Shown here piece by piece: positions 11,171 to 23,206 of a stretch of 64,000 bases of DNA (positions within the stretch are counted from its first letter, which is position 1; each line of letters opens with the position of its first letter). This DNA is from Bolinopsis microptera. Lineage: Eukaryota; Ctenophora; Tentaculata; Lobata; Bolinopsidae. The notes below the pieces were generated by a model. It did not search any database, had not been told where the DNA came from, and was given only the letters and a program-made list of their open reading frames with translations. The translations under genes and the position numbers were made by a program. The DNA lies in assembly GCF_026151205.1 (NCBI RefSeq), contig NC_087079.1, positions 11,460,635 through 11,524,634 on the forward strand, in the 5' to 3' direction.

Positions 11171-11483
11171 CCTTGTAAATACACCCGCTCCACCACCTGT
11201 TGGCCCCGATCTGTCCAATATCAAAGTTTCGTGGCCCGACAACAAATCAATACACTCAGGAACAGTCCACACATGGTGTCCGACCAATGAGGATCCGAGA
11301 AAGAGTCGAGCATCCACTCAGAACCCCTCTCTTAGTCACGTGGGCAGAGTCCAGCACCGTCAGCTATAATGTCTAAAATAATTTGGTCGATTACACCTGG
11401 CCCTACAGTTATACTGGACCGCTACAAAAATATATTATATATGATAAGTAATATGATGTTACTGAGGCGTCCTGGGGGCCGGT

Positions 11484-11550
11484 CAGTTACTGTATTGCAC
11501 GTGCAGTTACTGTATTGCACGTGCAGTTACTGTATTGCACGTGCAGTTAT
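11484..11550. repeat. 20-bp unit repeated three times, each with CACGTG
   Basis: The unit CAGTTACTGTATTGCACGTG is present three times in tandem without change, so three E-box-type CACGTG palindromes are spaced at exactly 20 bp. Another CACGTG-like core (TCACGTGCTC) follows at about 11566. Confidence 0.9.
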
Positions 11551-11845
11551 GACGTGTTGTTATGGTCACGTGCTCTGACGGTGAAGTTTTGTTACGTTTT
11601 GTTGTTAGACTGGTTGTTTTGTTGTTTTGTGATGATTTGATATGTGAAATGTTTCCGGACTTCATACCACTTCAACTTTAAACTTTAAACTTCATAGTTT
11701 GTTCATTCAGATTCTTCACTAAGAGACATCAAGCAGCCTTCTTGAATTTCTTTACATTTACTGTAAATATCTTTCCAAAGTGACCCAACGTCCTTAGAAT
11801 TAAATATCAAATCATATCTGATAAATTCCAACCGGCTCTCTCCTC

Positions 11846-11963
11846 TACGGAGTTTTGTAACCTCAAACCCCCGCTCATTACTCAATCATTGGGGAGAAGT
11901 TAAGATATTTAGCGACATACCCTCAACCTCAGATACAGTTCGTGAGGAATGTACACATCATGA
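11846..11963 (+). CDS. Possible exon ending in a strong splice donor, unrecognised
   Basis: A frame reading GEKLRYLATYPQPQIQFVRN and on through VHIMMG runs to a consensus donor (GATGGG|GTAAGT at 11967 or nearby). The upstream boundary is unclear and no partner exon is certain. The downstream intron would hold the 20-bp minisatellite at 12060. The call rests only on reading-frame appearance and the donor. Confidence 0.25.
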
Positions 11964-12059
11964 TGGGGTAAGTAACACTGTGCAACTGCTGTTGTCTCAT
12001 GAGGTGTGTGTTTGTTATATAATTCATGTAATTAGTTAGTTTTAAACTGCTATAATGGT

Positions 12060-12350
12060 ACTTCTGTTTAGTGTTACTAATGTCTGTTTAGTGCTACTAA
12101 TGTTTGTTTAGTGTTACTAATGTTTGTTGAGTGTTACTTATTTTTGTTTAGTGTTACTAGAATGTTTGTTTGGTGTTACTAATGTTTGTTGAGTGTTACT
12201 AATGTTTGTTTAGTGTTACTAATGTTTGTTTAGTGTTACTATTACTAGTGTTTGTTTAGTGTTACTAATATTTGTTTAGTGTTAGTAGTGTTTGTTTAGT
12301 GTAACTAATGTTTGTTTAATATTACTAATGTTTGTCTTATATTGCTTGCT
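12060..12350. repeat. Minisatellite, ~20-bp unit
   Basis: About fourteen copies of TGTTTGTTTAGTGTTACTAA with small changes in length and sequence. Confidence 0.9.
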
Positions 12351-13290
12351 CTATGTTCTTGATAGACGAATTTTTTGCTGGTGAATATTTAAAAACATTT
12401 TAAAACTCACAGCAGTGATTCTTTGCCGAGCAAGTTACGATTATTTGATAATAATTAATAAACTAAAGTTAACGTTCCTTATATGATTTATTGATATTGG
12501 AAATTAATTATCATTAACCGAGGTCATGCTTTTGGTGATATATAATTAGTGATCTCATAATTCCGTATTTTAACGCTCCAACTATCAGTCCGAATCAGTT
12601 AACTTTCACCAGATCCTGGTATTGATAGAGAATAATTCTGGGATCACCTACAACCTTATATCGTCTTCAATAAAGGAACTGAATCCACGATATTATTATA
12701 AACACTTCTGTTAACCCACGTACAGCACTGTCACCAAGACAGTAACAGTTACTGTAGTTACTACAGATGTAGACTCAGTAATACCGATACAGGTTGTTTC
12801 AAAAGTCTTGCAAGGATGTACTTTTTGAATAACTTTTTATCCATTTGTTAAAACTTCATTCTGCAAAACGTTTATGGTAGTTTTAAGGTTTAATGGTGAC
12901 TTCTAAATTTTTACGTTACCATGGCCACCATAGCAACCGCAATCAGTCCCCTAGCAACCGAGGTAAATTTGATACGTATCGGTACGTATCACGCGTCTAA
13001 TAAATTAAAAAAGCATCATAATATCTCAACACCCTTAATAAATCTGTCACTTGGAGTGTTAGCCCTCTTTGTACTACACATGGAGCAAAAAATCCGTGGA
13101 ATTTATCACCAAATTTTTTCGTGTCCGGTATATAAACCACGTCGGTGAGAAAGAGAATTATAATGTAATATACTCTGCTTCTACATTAATTATTCCCATC
13201 GGTCGCAGGAAAATTTAAGTTACTGCTCACTATTTAATAGTTCTAATATCGCTGTTTCATAATTAATTGATTTACACTATACAGATTACA
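12351..13290. other. Intergenic, no supported gene
   Basis: AT-rich DNA. A 75-codon frame at 12921-13148 begins MATIATAISPLATEV but has no recognised domain or clear gene context. Confidence 0.5.
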
Positions 13291-13314
13291 GGGGGGGGGG
13301 GGGGGGGGGGGGGG
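13291..13314. repeat. Poly(G) tract, 24 nt
   Basis: Uninterrupted run of 24 G. It is one of several G/C homopolymers in the window (17100, 18487, 22627, 30838, 45928, 49285, 51188), typical sites of assembly length error. Confidence 0.95.
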
Positions 13315-14838
13315 AGTCAGTACACAAACGTCGGGGTTTATAGCTCAATCACTCAGTGCCCACTGCTCGATCGAGATAATTATTTTTGATATGACTTGTT
13401 ATCATCGTTGGTTCGAGGTAAACATAAAATAATAGTATACATTTATTATATAACTAATTATTATATATATAATATATATAATGTACTAGAAACCCGCTAG
13501 TCGAAAGCTTTATTCGAGGAAATTTTAAAAATCATTTATGTTTAAATTTCTCTAATCTATAATCATCTAGCTCTAAGCTCTGTACTGTAGAAAGTATGGA
13601 TTTTATTTGACAATGACGATAAAGTTGTAAGTATTATTCCCTAAACGATACTTTCTACCGCATCAAAAAATATCAATCACAATCAAAGTTATGAATAGTG
13701 ATATCGTGAGCGTAAATGTGAGCTGGTTATGACGTATCAGAACAAAGCATGGCAACGCAAGTTGCTAATCTGTTCTTGCTCGCGCACGTGTAATCTCTTG
13801 ATGTTGCTAAGCAACGACGCAGGTAACCTTTGATGAAATTACACCATTATTCTTACGTTTATTTTACCTCTCTTCCGACGTTAATTATAGAAAATCTAAA
13901 GCCTTAATCACAATTCTAAGAATGCTATCTCCTACTCCCATCCTTTTTTTACAACACTGCTAAAAATCGCGAGGTTTCAACTTCATTTGCGAGCTGAAAT
14001 TGGCATCACCAGAGGGTAATTTTTTGGTCCCCGTTGCCGGAGGGATTTCGTCAAGTTTAAAATATAATATAGATAATGGTAATATATTTACTGCAAGTTG
14101 CAACCATATTCAGAATCATTATTTTTTCTGGTTTCATGATAATATTCTAAATGCGTCATAACCTAGATATTATGACGCAGTGAAACTATCGGACTACGAT
14201 GTATGGGGACTTGCCACCCCATGGTAACATTAAAATATACCAGCAGGAACCCGTATAATATAACCCTAAACGGTGTCAAGACTCAAGAGACTAAAATAAT
14301 TATTACCTATTTAATTGGCGTTTTTGACACCACTTGGGGGTCCACATTTTGGGCTCTAAAATCATTATTCCTTGGCCAATTTTTATTTTTTCATACTGAT
14401 TTGAAGGCCATTAAAGCATTTGACCCAGTCAAAAAAGTTTCAGTTGTATATCTTTTACGGTTTTTTGCAGAAAGTCGCGTTAAAGTTGATGCCATGGTGT
14501 CAGTAAAATGGCACAGATATATATCGTCTCGCTTTATATATAATAAGATTGACTCTGTTACATCGTTTCCTGTTACATATTACTCTCGAAAGTACACGCT
14601 TCTTACAAAATATGGTAATATTTCATGGGGAAGCTCAGTACTTTAACTAGAGTTCAAAGTTAAATTCGAGTTTCACAGTCCCAGAATATTGTTTTAAAGG
14701 AAATTATTCTATCTCGCCCATTCGTTTGTGTTGCTTTCTGCTTCGTTCCTAACGGCTAACTAACAGCCATTTTGCGCTGTCCTTGTTAATCTGATTTTGT
14801 GAAATGATTAGTAACGTTGGTCCTTTGTATTTTTGAAG
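13315..14838. other. Intergenic with one unrecognised 147-codon frame
   Basis: The plus-strand frame at 14203-14646 (starting MGTCHPMVTLKY) is open for 147 codons. It has no recognised domain, signal peptide or splice context and may be chance. A weak tRNA-like A-box/B-box pair near 13345-13420 does not fold properly. Confidence 0.3.
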
Positions 14839-14960
14839 ACAGCGAAGACCTACAATTGGTAGTGTCAGACTGGGACATGTTGTTTCGTGAACTGATCCAA
14901 TGGTCAGCTGATCCTATAAATAGCAGACTTGTAGTATCGGAAACTTTTGAAACATATTAA
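14839..14960 (+). CDS. Possible terminal exon, unrecognised
   Basis: After a pyrimidine-rich stretch and AAG acceptor, a frame reads DSEDLQLVVSDWDMLFRELI and continues through QWSADPINSRLVVSETFETY to TAA at 14958-14960. The composition is protein-like and helical, somewhat like a spectrin-type repeat, but that is only an impression. No upstream partner exon is established. Confidence 0.3.
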
Positions 14961-15469
14961 TAGAACGGGAAGTCAAGGTATTGATCCAAATTCTTGAGTA
15001 TTGGTCTTCACTTCGCACTCTGGTTGAACTACTAACATTATGGATAGATAAGACATCTTCACTTCCAGATTCTCTGGTATTTTTTGTTTTTCTGATCAAA
15101 GGAAATCTTAGCCCACAACTCATCAGTCAGTAGGTAAGCTATGAGAATTATAATAATGATAAGAATGCAAGGGTAGGGCGTGACGGTGTCCTGGGAGGGA
15201 TAGTATAGAACTGCGAGCTTATTGTTTCTGTTGCGGCACAATACAGAAGTCTCGCTCGCAGCCCCCCTGTGAGTCTTTTCACTTTGTCAAACAAAGAAGG
15301 TTGATAGTAAAATGCATAACATTATCTAAGTTATTTTCCAGATTTCAGAGTATTGTATAATAATTTTTCTGTATCCCAGAATAATTCTTTGCATGATTGG
15401 CCTCTAAAACTACAGGGACATGGTATGGGGTGCTGAACAGTGCTGAACAGTGCACTGCATCAGCCTGTC

Positions 15470-15768
15470 GTGGTGTTATCATGGTTTTATCACGGTTTTA
15501 TCATGGTTTTATCATGGTTTTATCACGGTTTTATCATGGTGTTATCATGGTGTTATCAAGGTGTTATCATGGTGTTATCATGGTGTTATCATGGTTTTAT
15601 CATTGTGTTATCATGGTGTTATCATGGTGTTATCATGGTGTTATCATGGTGTTATCATGGTGTTATCATGGTGTTATCATGGTGTTATCATGGTGTTATC
15701 AAGGTGTTATCATGGTGTTATCATGGTGTTATCAAGGTGTTATCATGGTGTTATCATGGTGTTACTAC
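15470..15768. repeat. Minisatellite, 11-bp unit
   Basis: About 27 copies of TTATCATGGTG with TTTT and CAAGG variants. Because 11 is not a multiple of 3, all three plus-strand frames are open and read the same peptide pattern; none is a gene. Confidence 0.95.
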
Positions 15769-15849
15769 TTATTGTGCTTTGTTACGACACAATGTGTAGT
15801 GAAAGCTTGCTTTTTTTATTTGCATTTTTAAAGCCCTTAAAAACAAGCT

Positions 15850-16610
15850 TACACAGAACAGTTTGAGAATAAATACACAAAAAAGTTAATTTCACGACAA
15901 AATATTTTACAGTCCCAGCTTCCTAGTCAGTCACATCTTCAATATAAAAATATATTGATTTCGGGAGAAAAGTTGAGGGTTGAGCACACTCACCGTCACA
16001 CAAGTGAGATTATCGTTGTAATTTTGTAGTTCTGTAGAACACCCCCGCAAACCCCACCCCACACCCCGCAAACCCCACCCCACCACCCACACACGACTAC
16101 CTCTTAAAGCTGCTACGTTGATTCACCTACCTCTTCATAAACCAACTCTCTGTAGAGTTATGTTATGAAGTCAACGCTTAATCCCGCAACAAGCCTTTCT
16201 CTGATGTGTTCACAGGGCGCTCTCAAATGGTAAACCACCAGTTTGCAGTAGTGTGCATAATCTCGCAGAGCTAAATTCAGCCGCCACCTTTGGTGTAATT
16301 TAAAATGTTTTATCGCTTGATACATATCAAAGTTATCGTTCAAAGGTCAAAATTTCTATGGATCATTTCAGCTTATTCTGACCTGTACTAGCGCGATTTT
16401 ATTATATCATAATGGACCCTATTATGCCATATATGGTATGATTTGACCTAAGATTAATAATAGCTTTCTCTGATCGCTGTTTCGGTGGGCTAATTTGCCA
16501 CTTTTTACTCAAACATAGTATATTGTCTATATTGTATGATATAATATATATTATGTGCCTGCTCAGGTCATTTATCGATGAATAAAGAGGATCTAAATAT
16601 TTTACAGCAA
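15850..16610. other. Intergenic, nothing supported
   Basis: AT-rich DNA with a C-rich patch of near-repeats (CACCCCGCAAACCCCACC) at about 16040-16085. Confidence 0.6.
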
Positions 16611-16944
<334 letters not shown>

Positions 16945-17099
16945 CACCACCCCGATGAAAGATCTCGGGACTGTTGTTAGACATTGATATATAATATCAT
17001 ATGTGGTGAAATGACCCGCACTAGAGATCTATATCTTTATATTGGCAATGCAGTGTGTACTATAAGAGTACTATTATAATATGGTGTAGAAGTGTGTTG

Positions 17100-17402
<303 letters not shown>

Positions 17403-17459
17403 CTCAGCCACTATCAATATCCCTCTGTCTTTCTCTCCTTTTCTTTCCTTCAAAAGTGA

Positions 17460-19185
17460 CCATCCTTTGAAATAGCCGATGTCAACATCTGGGACCGACT
17501 ATGCAACTGGAATTGTGAGAACTGTTCAGTGAAATGTATATCGCAGATGTTGTAACATGGCATCAATCATAATTTGTTTGAAATAGATCCTGATTTTTTC
17601 TCACTACTTTATATTTCAACAGAATTGAATATCGTAACGTCATGACAAATAGTTCTATTCGTCAGAAACAATCACAGTTTGTGAACGAATACTGACTAGT
17701 TTGGGGGAATCCTTGCACTGTATTTCATCAGTACAAAGACTGATATTGGACGATGGGTAGTGGGTTTATCCACTCACCCACTTGGGTCCAGGAGCTACAA
17801 GTACTGAGGATGAAAGAGTGGTTACTGTGGAGGTTACTGAGGGGAAGTGGAACTTACGGCAGTCAGCACGGTCACTAAACCCGGTTCATATCTCTAGACT
17901 CCTCTGTCATCAGCTAAAACATTAGTCAGGTCCAAATTATCTATTTCAGGTGTAAATAACCTTGTGTGTTTAATTGTAGTGATATCACCGTGTTATATAC
18001 AGTGTGTATGAGTGCATTTCTCTGTAGTAGTCTGCACTCTACATTACTTATAATTACTCTAATAATTACTAATAAGAAAGGTTTAAAATATCAGATAATA
18101 ACTGGAGAAATTTCACATTTTAGCCGGGAGAGAGGACGTTACACTGGTGGAAACCAAAAGAGCAACATAGGAAGTACTGATTTGTTAGGAGGGAAGGAGG
18201 TATTGAGGTCGAAGCCCCCAACCTGGGGGTTATTTTCACGATTTTATGTTCATATTAAACTCGGAGAGCACCTGTTTATGGCATTGTAACAAAAAATCAA
18301 ACAGTCATTCAGGGTGTAAAAATGAACAAATTTTGAGGTTCAAATATAAAATAGAATCACTATCACTAGTAAGCCATAGCTGTAAGAAGTTAGGCAGTAA
18401 GCTAACCGTCCAAAATTTAACCAGACCAATAATTTGTACATTAAAAGATGGCGTCAGTCGTCTTTGCGCGGGACTTTCCCTTTTTCGGGGGGGGGGGGGG
18501 GGGGGGAGGGGGGAGAAAGAGAGCGCACGCCCCCTCCGCTCCCCCTCTGACTACGCCCTTTGTGAGCACCGAGCGGTCGATCAGGATGACTGTAAAATGG
18601 GAGCATAGTGATCTTAAACTACTCTGGCTCACAAAATTCCAGTTGATTTATGGTTAGATGTTAATCTTGTTCTGTTAGCACCCAGCCAGGTAGCAGTTGA
18701 GTTTTGCTTTCGACGCCTCCCTCAATCAATCTTACCTGCATGGGAGTGGAAGTACCAAATAATATTAACGTACTTTTTAAAAGTATATCTTGTTAGTCAC
18801 GTAAATCGCGAGAAGTGTCAAATCTCTTAAATACGATATAATGTTAGCTAAAAGTAAAGTTATGAAGAAAAAGCAGTTAATAATTAAGACAAACCGGATA
18901 TCAGTTTCCGGTGTGTTCGTGTGCGGTCTCCCTGCTACTTCTCCCTGTTTACAGCCTCATTAAATAGCTATTTTAATTTGTCTGCTAACACCACTAATAA
19001 CTTCCAACTTAATATCTCCCGTATTACTCGCTTAATAAACTCCAACTCTATATTTTGTCCTGTACTTTGCTTATAGTTATATACTAATATATTATATACT
19101 AATATATATACTTTGCTTATAATGCGATATGGCACTGTAGATTTAGTTTGTCTTTTGGAATTTCCCGTTAAAGACAAATGAGCGG
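17460..19185. other. Intergenic with a G tract, no supported gene
   Basis: No exon could be supported. A poly(G) run of about 20 lies at 18487-18506 within a GC-rich patch ending GACTACGCCCTTTG, reminiscent of short GC-rich elements but without confirmed ends. Confidence 0.5.
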
Positions 19186-19290
19186 GGAAGTGCTATATAT
19201 TGGCTACCAAGGTAGCTGTTTGCTATATTTGCTACCAAGGTAGCTGTTTGCTACATTATATTGGCTACCAAGGTAGCTGTTTGTTTCTGT
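19186..19290. repeat. Three copies of a ~30-35-bp unit
   Basis: GGCTACCAAGGTAGCTGTTTG occurs three times; each copy contains the palindromic core GCTACCAAGGTAGC. Confidence 0.85.
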
Positions 19291-20139
19291 CAAGGTTTTG
19301 GATGAACTTAATCTCTTAGTAATATTTAAGTATTTATCAATTTACTATAACCTTATATCAAATTAATCTATTTGTTCAAAAAAGCTTGATAACTACACAT
19401 TCTATAAATAATATTATATATACTATATAAATTCTTTAATTTTCCAAACGAGAAAATTATCGCCTAGTAGACAGTTGTTGATTTAAAAGTTTCTCTTACT
19501 ATACATATTTTCCATCTGAACAATATTTTCATCTGAACAATATTTTCATCTGGGCGATATTTCCAGGAGAGAAAAATTTCCATCCGAGTGTCTCTAAATC
19601 CGTTTGTTACATCAACCTGGTTCGTGTACAAGCAAATAAATATATTAGAATGCCATATTATCGAGTGTTAGTTATTGATGCGTGAGACAGCAGCTTAGCA
19701 TATTATATACTCAAATACAATATGCGTAATGAGTATTTTTGTAGATTGAGAGCTTCTTGCTTGCTCTCCTTTTGGCGTGAGAATTTGTTGAGATTGTTGA
19801 GACACACTGTTATTATAACTTGAGGCATTCATTCAAATTTAGCAGGAATTGTGATTAATAAACTATCCCAGAACCGTAAAATGTCTCGTTTTTAGCATTA
19901 CAAGTATTTGCTGTAAATATTTTACTTCATGTTTATGTAATTATATAAATGACCAGAAGAGAGTGCTCAATTCATGGTAGCACGAAACTGTAGCCATAAT
20001 ATCAGGTGGTAGCCCCTTCTTAACCAGACATGTTCTTAACTTTTCTACAGTACAAGATCTTGATAATCAAGATTTTGATAATAATATTGTTTATGATATT
20101 TTTCATGATGTTGAGTATAATATGGCTTATTTAGTATTA

Positions 20140-20573
20140 CACTGTTTATATTATTGTTTAAATAATAACCACTCACCGTTCTAGGAAGCACTGTTTTTAA
20201 TATTGTTTAAATAATAACCACTCACCGTTCTACTGTTCTAGGAAGCACTGTTTATTATATTGTTTATTATATTGTTTATTATATCGTTTATAATAGTGTT
20301 TAGAACACTGTTATACTGTCCTAAAAAGCACTGTTTATTATATCGTTTATAATAGTGTTTATAACAATGTTCTACTGTTTTAGGAAGCACTGTTTATAAA
20401 ATGTTGTTTATAATAGTGTTTATAACACTGTTCTTCTGTTCTAGGAAGCACTGTTTATTATATTGTTTATTATATCGTTTATAATAGTGTTTATAACACT
20501 GTTATACTGTTCTAGGAAGCACTGTTTTTATATTGTTTATAATAGTGTTTATAACACTGTTCTACTGTTTTAG
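20140..20573. repeat. Minisatellite that contains splice-acceptor-like words
   Basis: Units of roughly 55-80 bp combine GTTTATAATAGTGTTTATAA, a GTTCTA/GTTTTAGGAAGCA core and GTTTATTATATT. The last unit ends in TTTTAG|GAAGCA, the acceptor of the possible exon at 20574, so the array repeats that acceptor. Confidence 0.8.
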
Positions 20574-20614
20574 GAAGCATGGGTATTGGAGAAAATGTAG
20601 ACTCTGGCTCCACG
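20574..20614 (+). CDS. Possible mini-exon
   Basis: A 41-nt segment is bounded by TTTTAG and GTATGT. It reads SMGIGENVDSGST in the only frame without a stop that gives plausible protein. Neighbouring exons were not found, so the gene is unknown. Confidence 0.3.
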
Positions 20615-20639
20615 GTATGTACTGTTTATTAGTTATTAC

Positions 20640-21170
20640 TCTTATTAAAAATGTTCGACCCAACAAAGAATCAATTTGAGCCTTTTTTATTTACTTTTTA
20701 TTTACTCTCTGATCTCAATATTGTCGAGATGATCATACCATAACTCTTTAAAATGCGGATTCTTCATTTTACTACGTACATATTATTATAATATCTTTAA
20801 TTCCTAATCTCCGACTCGACACCTCACGATGTATGTATAACGCGGCTCGTTGAAATTCTTGTTATTGTACGTGTTCTAAATACTTTGTGCGTGTCTCCAC
20901 TACTTGAGTGTCTTCACTATCCGTACTATTTTACTACAAAAAGCACCATTGCATTGTATTATCTGTAAGAGTTTACGACAGGAGAGCTTGATCAAGTTAG
21001 AATCGTAACTATTCGTGTTTAGATTATAAACATTGTTTCTCTGATATATGATTTATAATAATACCTCGATCATAAAGCATCTTTAATTCCTAATCTCCAC
21101 TATATCAATGTCACGTGTTTTCATTATGTCAATTATGGTCTGCAAGCTTAAATTTTATGATAAAAGCTTA
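20640..21170. other. Intergenic, nothing supported
   Basis: AT-rich DNA; TTTAATTCCTAATCTCC occurs twice (about 20798 and 21082). No coding signal. Confidence 0.55.
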
Positions 21171-21171
21171 A

Positions 21172-22251
21172 CATAAATTGTCATACCTTACTCGGGAATA
21201 TTATAACCGGGATAAAGTGGTGGGTTTTGGAAGATTCCGCCATATTTTTCCCGGTCAAAAATTTTACCAGTCATAAAAAAACCCGCCGACTCAGATTATG
21301 GGGTTCCAAGGGGGTGGTGATCATCACATTTTACCTGAAGTCTCATATGTGCTAGAGAAGACTTTTGAAGCAGTGGATGGAGGGCTGTAACTTTATTGGC
21401 GGTTGCTACCATAATTTCGTTATAAAAATCACAATTTGGTTACAGAAATCAGATTTCAGGGTGGACCGTGATTCTCACTTCTCTTGCCCATGAATCAGTG
21501 AATCGTAGAGAAGAAAACAATTTATATGTTATAGAAGAAAACGAAAATAATAATGATATATAATATATATTCTAATAATAATGTCTCTAAAGATTGATCG
21601 CTTCTCGTGTGCAGTGTGTAGACTAAAGAAAGAGGGAGTTTTTCCCGTTAAAGTAACTTGTGGCCACATCCCGCTAGAAGTGAGTAAACTGTGCCACTAT
21701 TTCATGGTCCACAGTGGATTGATTACTGGAGAAGTTGAAGATGCAAAGCCAAAACGTTCCCCAATACCAAGCAGTGGGCAGGAAATTAAGCTCCGGCTGA
21801 CCTTCAGAGCAGTAGCCCCATCAGCAGACAAAATGAAAGTCTTGTTAAGACAACAATACAACTTCGAATTTGACGGTCAACAGCTCAGGGGGATATCAAT
21901 AATGATAATGGCGGGGACATTAGCGATAATGAGAATGAGAATACGCTTTAATGAAGATTTGACTTATTATTGCTTAGATTTATTTTCCTTTAAATAGACG
22001 TGTCTTTTTTTCTATTTCTGAGTAATATCAATAACCGTAAATTGAAATAACTTCTTTAACAAGTAACAAAAACAGAAATTTCGGTTGAAAATTTGTTGAC
22101 CTCTGAAAAAAAACTTGAAAGGTCAGCCACCGGTAAACACATGACCGGGATAATTTGGCGGGTTTTGGGAAAGTCCGCCATATTTTTCCCGGTCATTAAT
22201 TTTCCCAGTCATAAATTAACCCGCTATAATATTCCCGAGTAAGGTATTATG
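21172..22251. mobile_element. TTAA-flanked TIR element carrying a HIRAN-like ORF
   Basis: The ends share TACCTTACTCGGGAATATTA (from 21184) and its inverse (to 22246). TTAA lies immediately outside at 21168-21171 and 22252-22255. Further in, both ends also carry related GGCGGGTTTTGG / TCCGCCATATTTTTCCCGGT blocks, although these are in direct orientation. TTAA duplication is the hallmark of piggyBac-type insertion. No transposase is present; the only ORF is at 21581-21997. The left end has about six extra bases relative to the right. Confidence 0.6.
21581..21997 (+). CDS. HIRAN-like domain fragment in a mobile element
   Basis: The 138-residue frame contains VTCGHIPLEVSKLCHYFM, then a stretch including LITGEVEDAKPKRSPIPSSG and EIKLRLTF. 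This resembles the G-H-[IV]-P-x-E-[IV]-S-x-x-C core of HIRAN-like domains common in transposon-associated proteins of cnidarians; HIRAN domains bind DNA 3' ends in better studied proteins. It is much shorter than proteins that normally carry the domain. At about 21890 the frame turns to hydrophobic residues, while the next frame reads an acidic tail (DINNDNGGDISDNENENTL then stop). A single-base change in a G run may therefore have shifted the end. The family call is from memory of the motif. Confidence 0.45.
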   Translation: MSLKIDRFSCAVCRLKKEGVFPVKVTCGHIPLEVSKLCHYFMVHSGLITGEVEDAKPKRSPIPSSGQEIKLRLTFRAVAPSADKMKVLLRQQYNFEFDGQQLRGISIMIMAGTLAIMRMRIRFNEDLTYYCLDLFSFK

Positions 22252-22255
22252 TTAA

Positions 22256-22625
22256 CATTGCTCAACTGCAGTAGTCAGCCCCAATGATTTGCGGATTTCT
22301 AAAACTATTTCTAAAACTATTTCTAAAACTATTTTTGAAGAATTGTATTCTTTACTGTCCAGTACTGAAGATCCAGACTGTGATGATATTATATTCTGTG
22401 ACGTCAGAGTCTGAGATTGGAAATAACAGTTTTAGTTAAATCAAAGTCCTAAAAAAATTTAAAAAAAGTTCTAATATAGATTTACTTGGTAGTGTCTCAT
22501 AATTTTTTTTAATAATTTTTTTTTGCAACCTTCCTGCTTTCGTATAATATAATAATGATACATTTTGACAATGTAATGAAATGAAATAATGTGCTTGTAT
22601 ACCGCCCATATGGTTAACAAGCCCC

Positions 22626-22657
<32 letters not shown>

Positions 22658-23030
22658 TTAGCAACTGACACAAGTGTCAGGTACCCGCTAAGCCCAGAAC
22701 AGTTCTAAATGGTGAAGATATTCTGCAGCAAGCAACTAGATCATCTCAAAATATAAATCTACTCGGAAAATGACACTTCCATCATATCACATACTCACAG
22801 AGGAGGTTATATTGATATACAACACACCACCAAAAAGCGTGCAATCAGCAATATACCTCCACCTAGAGAATGAAGAATAGAGATACAATATAAAATATTG
22901 AATAAATGTGATAAAGGATGACTGATATGATTTGTTTAAAAAAATATATAATCAGAAAATTTGGTTTGTGTTGGGATTCTCGGGATATGAATTCCAAAAG
23001 CAGCTTCGCAAGAAAGGGTCAGCTCATCAC
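22256..23030. other. Intergenic with 31-nt poly(C)
   Basis: A short triple repeat of TTTCTAAAACTA lies near 22298-22330, and a poly(C) run at about 22627-22657. No gene is supported. Confidence 0.6.
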
Positions 23031-23206
23031 GCAGCAAACAATAGATCTCTAGATACTGGTGGGAAGGTGAACAATATTTCTCTAGCACGTGAGGGAGTGT
23101 GACGTCACGTCAGGGAGTGTGACGTCACACTCCCTCACGTGACATCACACAGCAAACAATAGATCTAGATACTGGTGGGAAGGTGAACAATATTTCTCTA
23201 GCACGC
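23030..23206. repeat. Direct repeat flanking a perfect 23-bp palindrome with CRE cores
   Basis: A ~55-bp segment beginning AGCAAACAATAGATCT and ending TTTCTCTAGCACG occurs at about 23033-23089 and 23151-23204. Between them CACGTGAGGGAGTGTGACGT(CAC) at 23086-23108 has its exact inverse at 23119-23141. Each arm holds TGACGTCA and CACGTG, binding cores for CREB/ATF and bHLH factors. Confidence 0.85.

Noticed and set aside
10606-11317. Minus-strand frames of about 100-145 codons, Cys/Val/Leu-rich
   Set aside because: Produced by the 23-bp minisatellite; the peptide repeats with the DNA unit.
13345-13425. Second tRNA-like box pair (TAGCTCAATC, GGTTCGAGG)
   Set aside because: No cloverleaf could be formed.
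15397-15866. Three overlapping plus-strand frames of 119-144 codons
   Set aside because: An 11-bp repeat keeps all frames open; not protein-coding.
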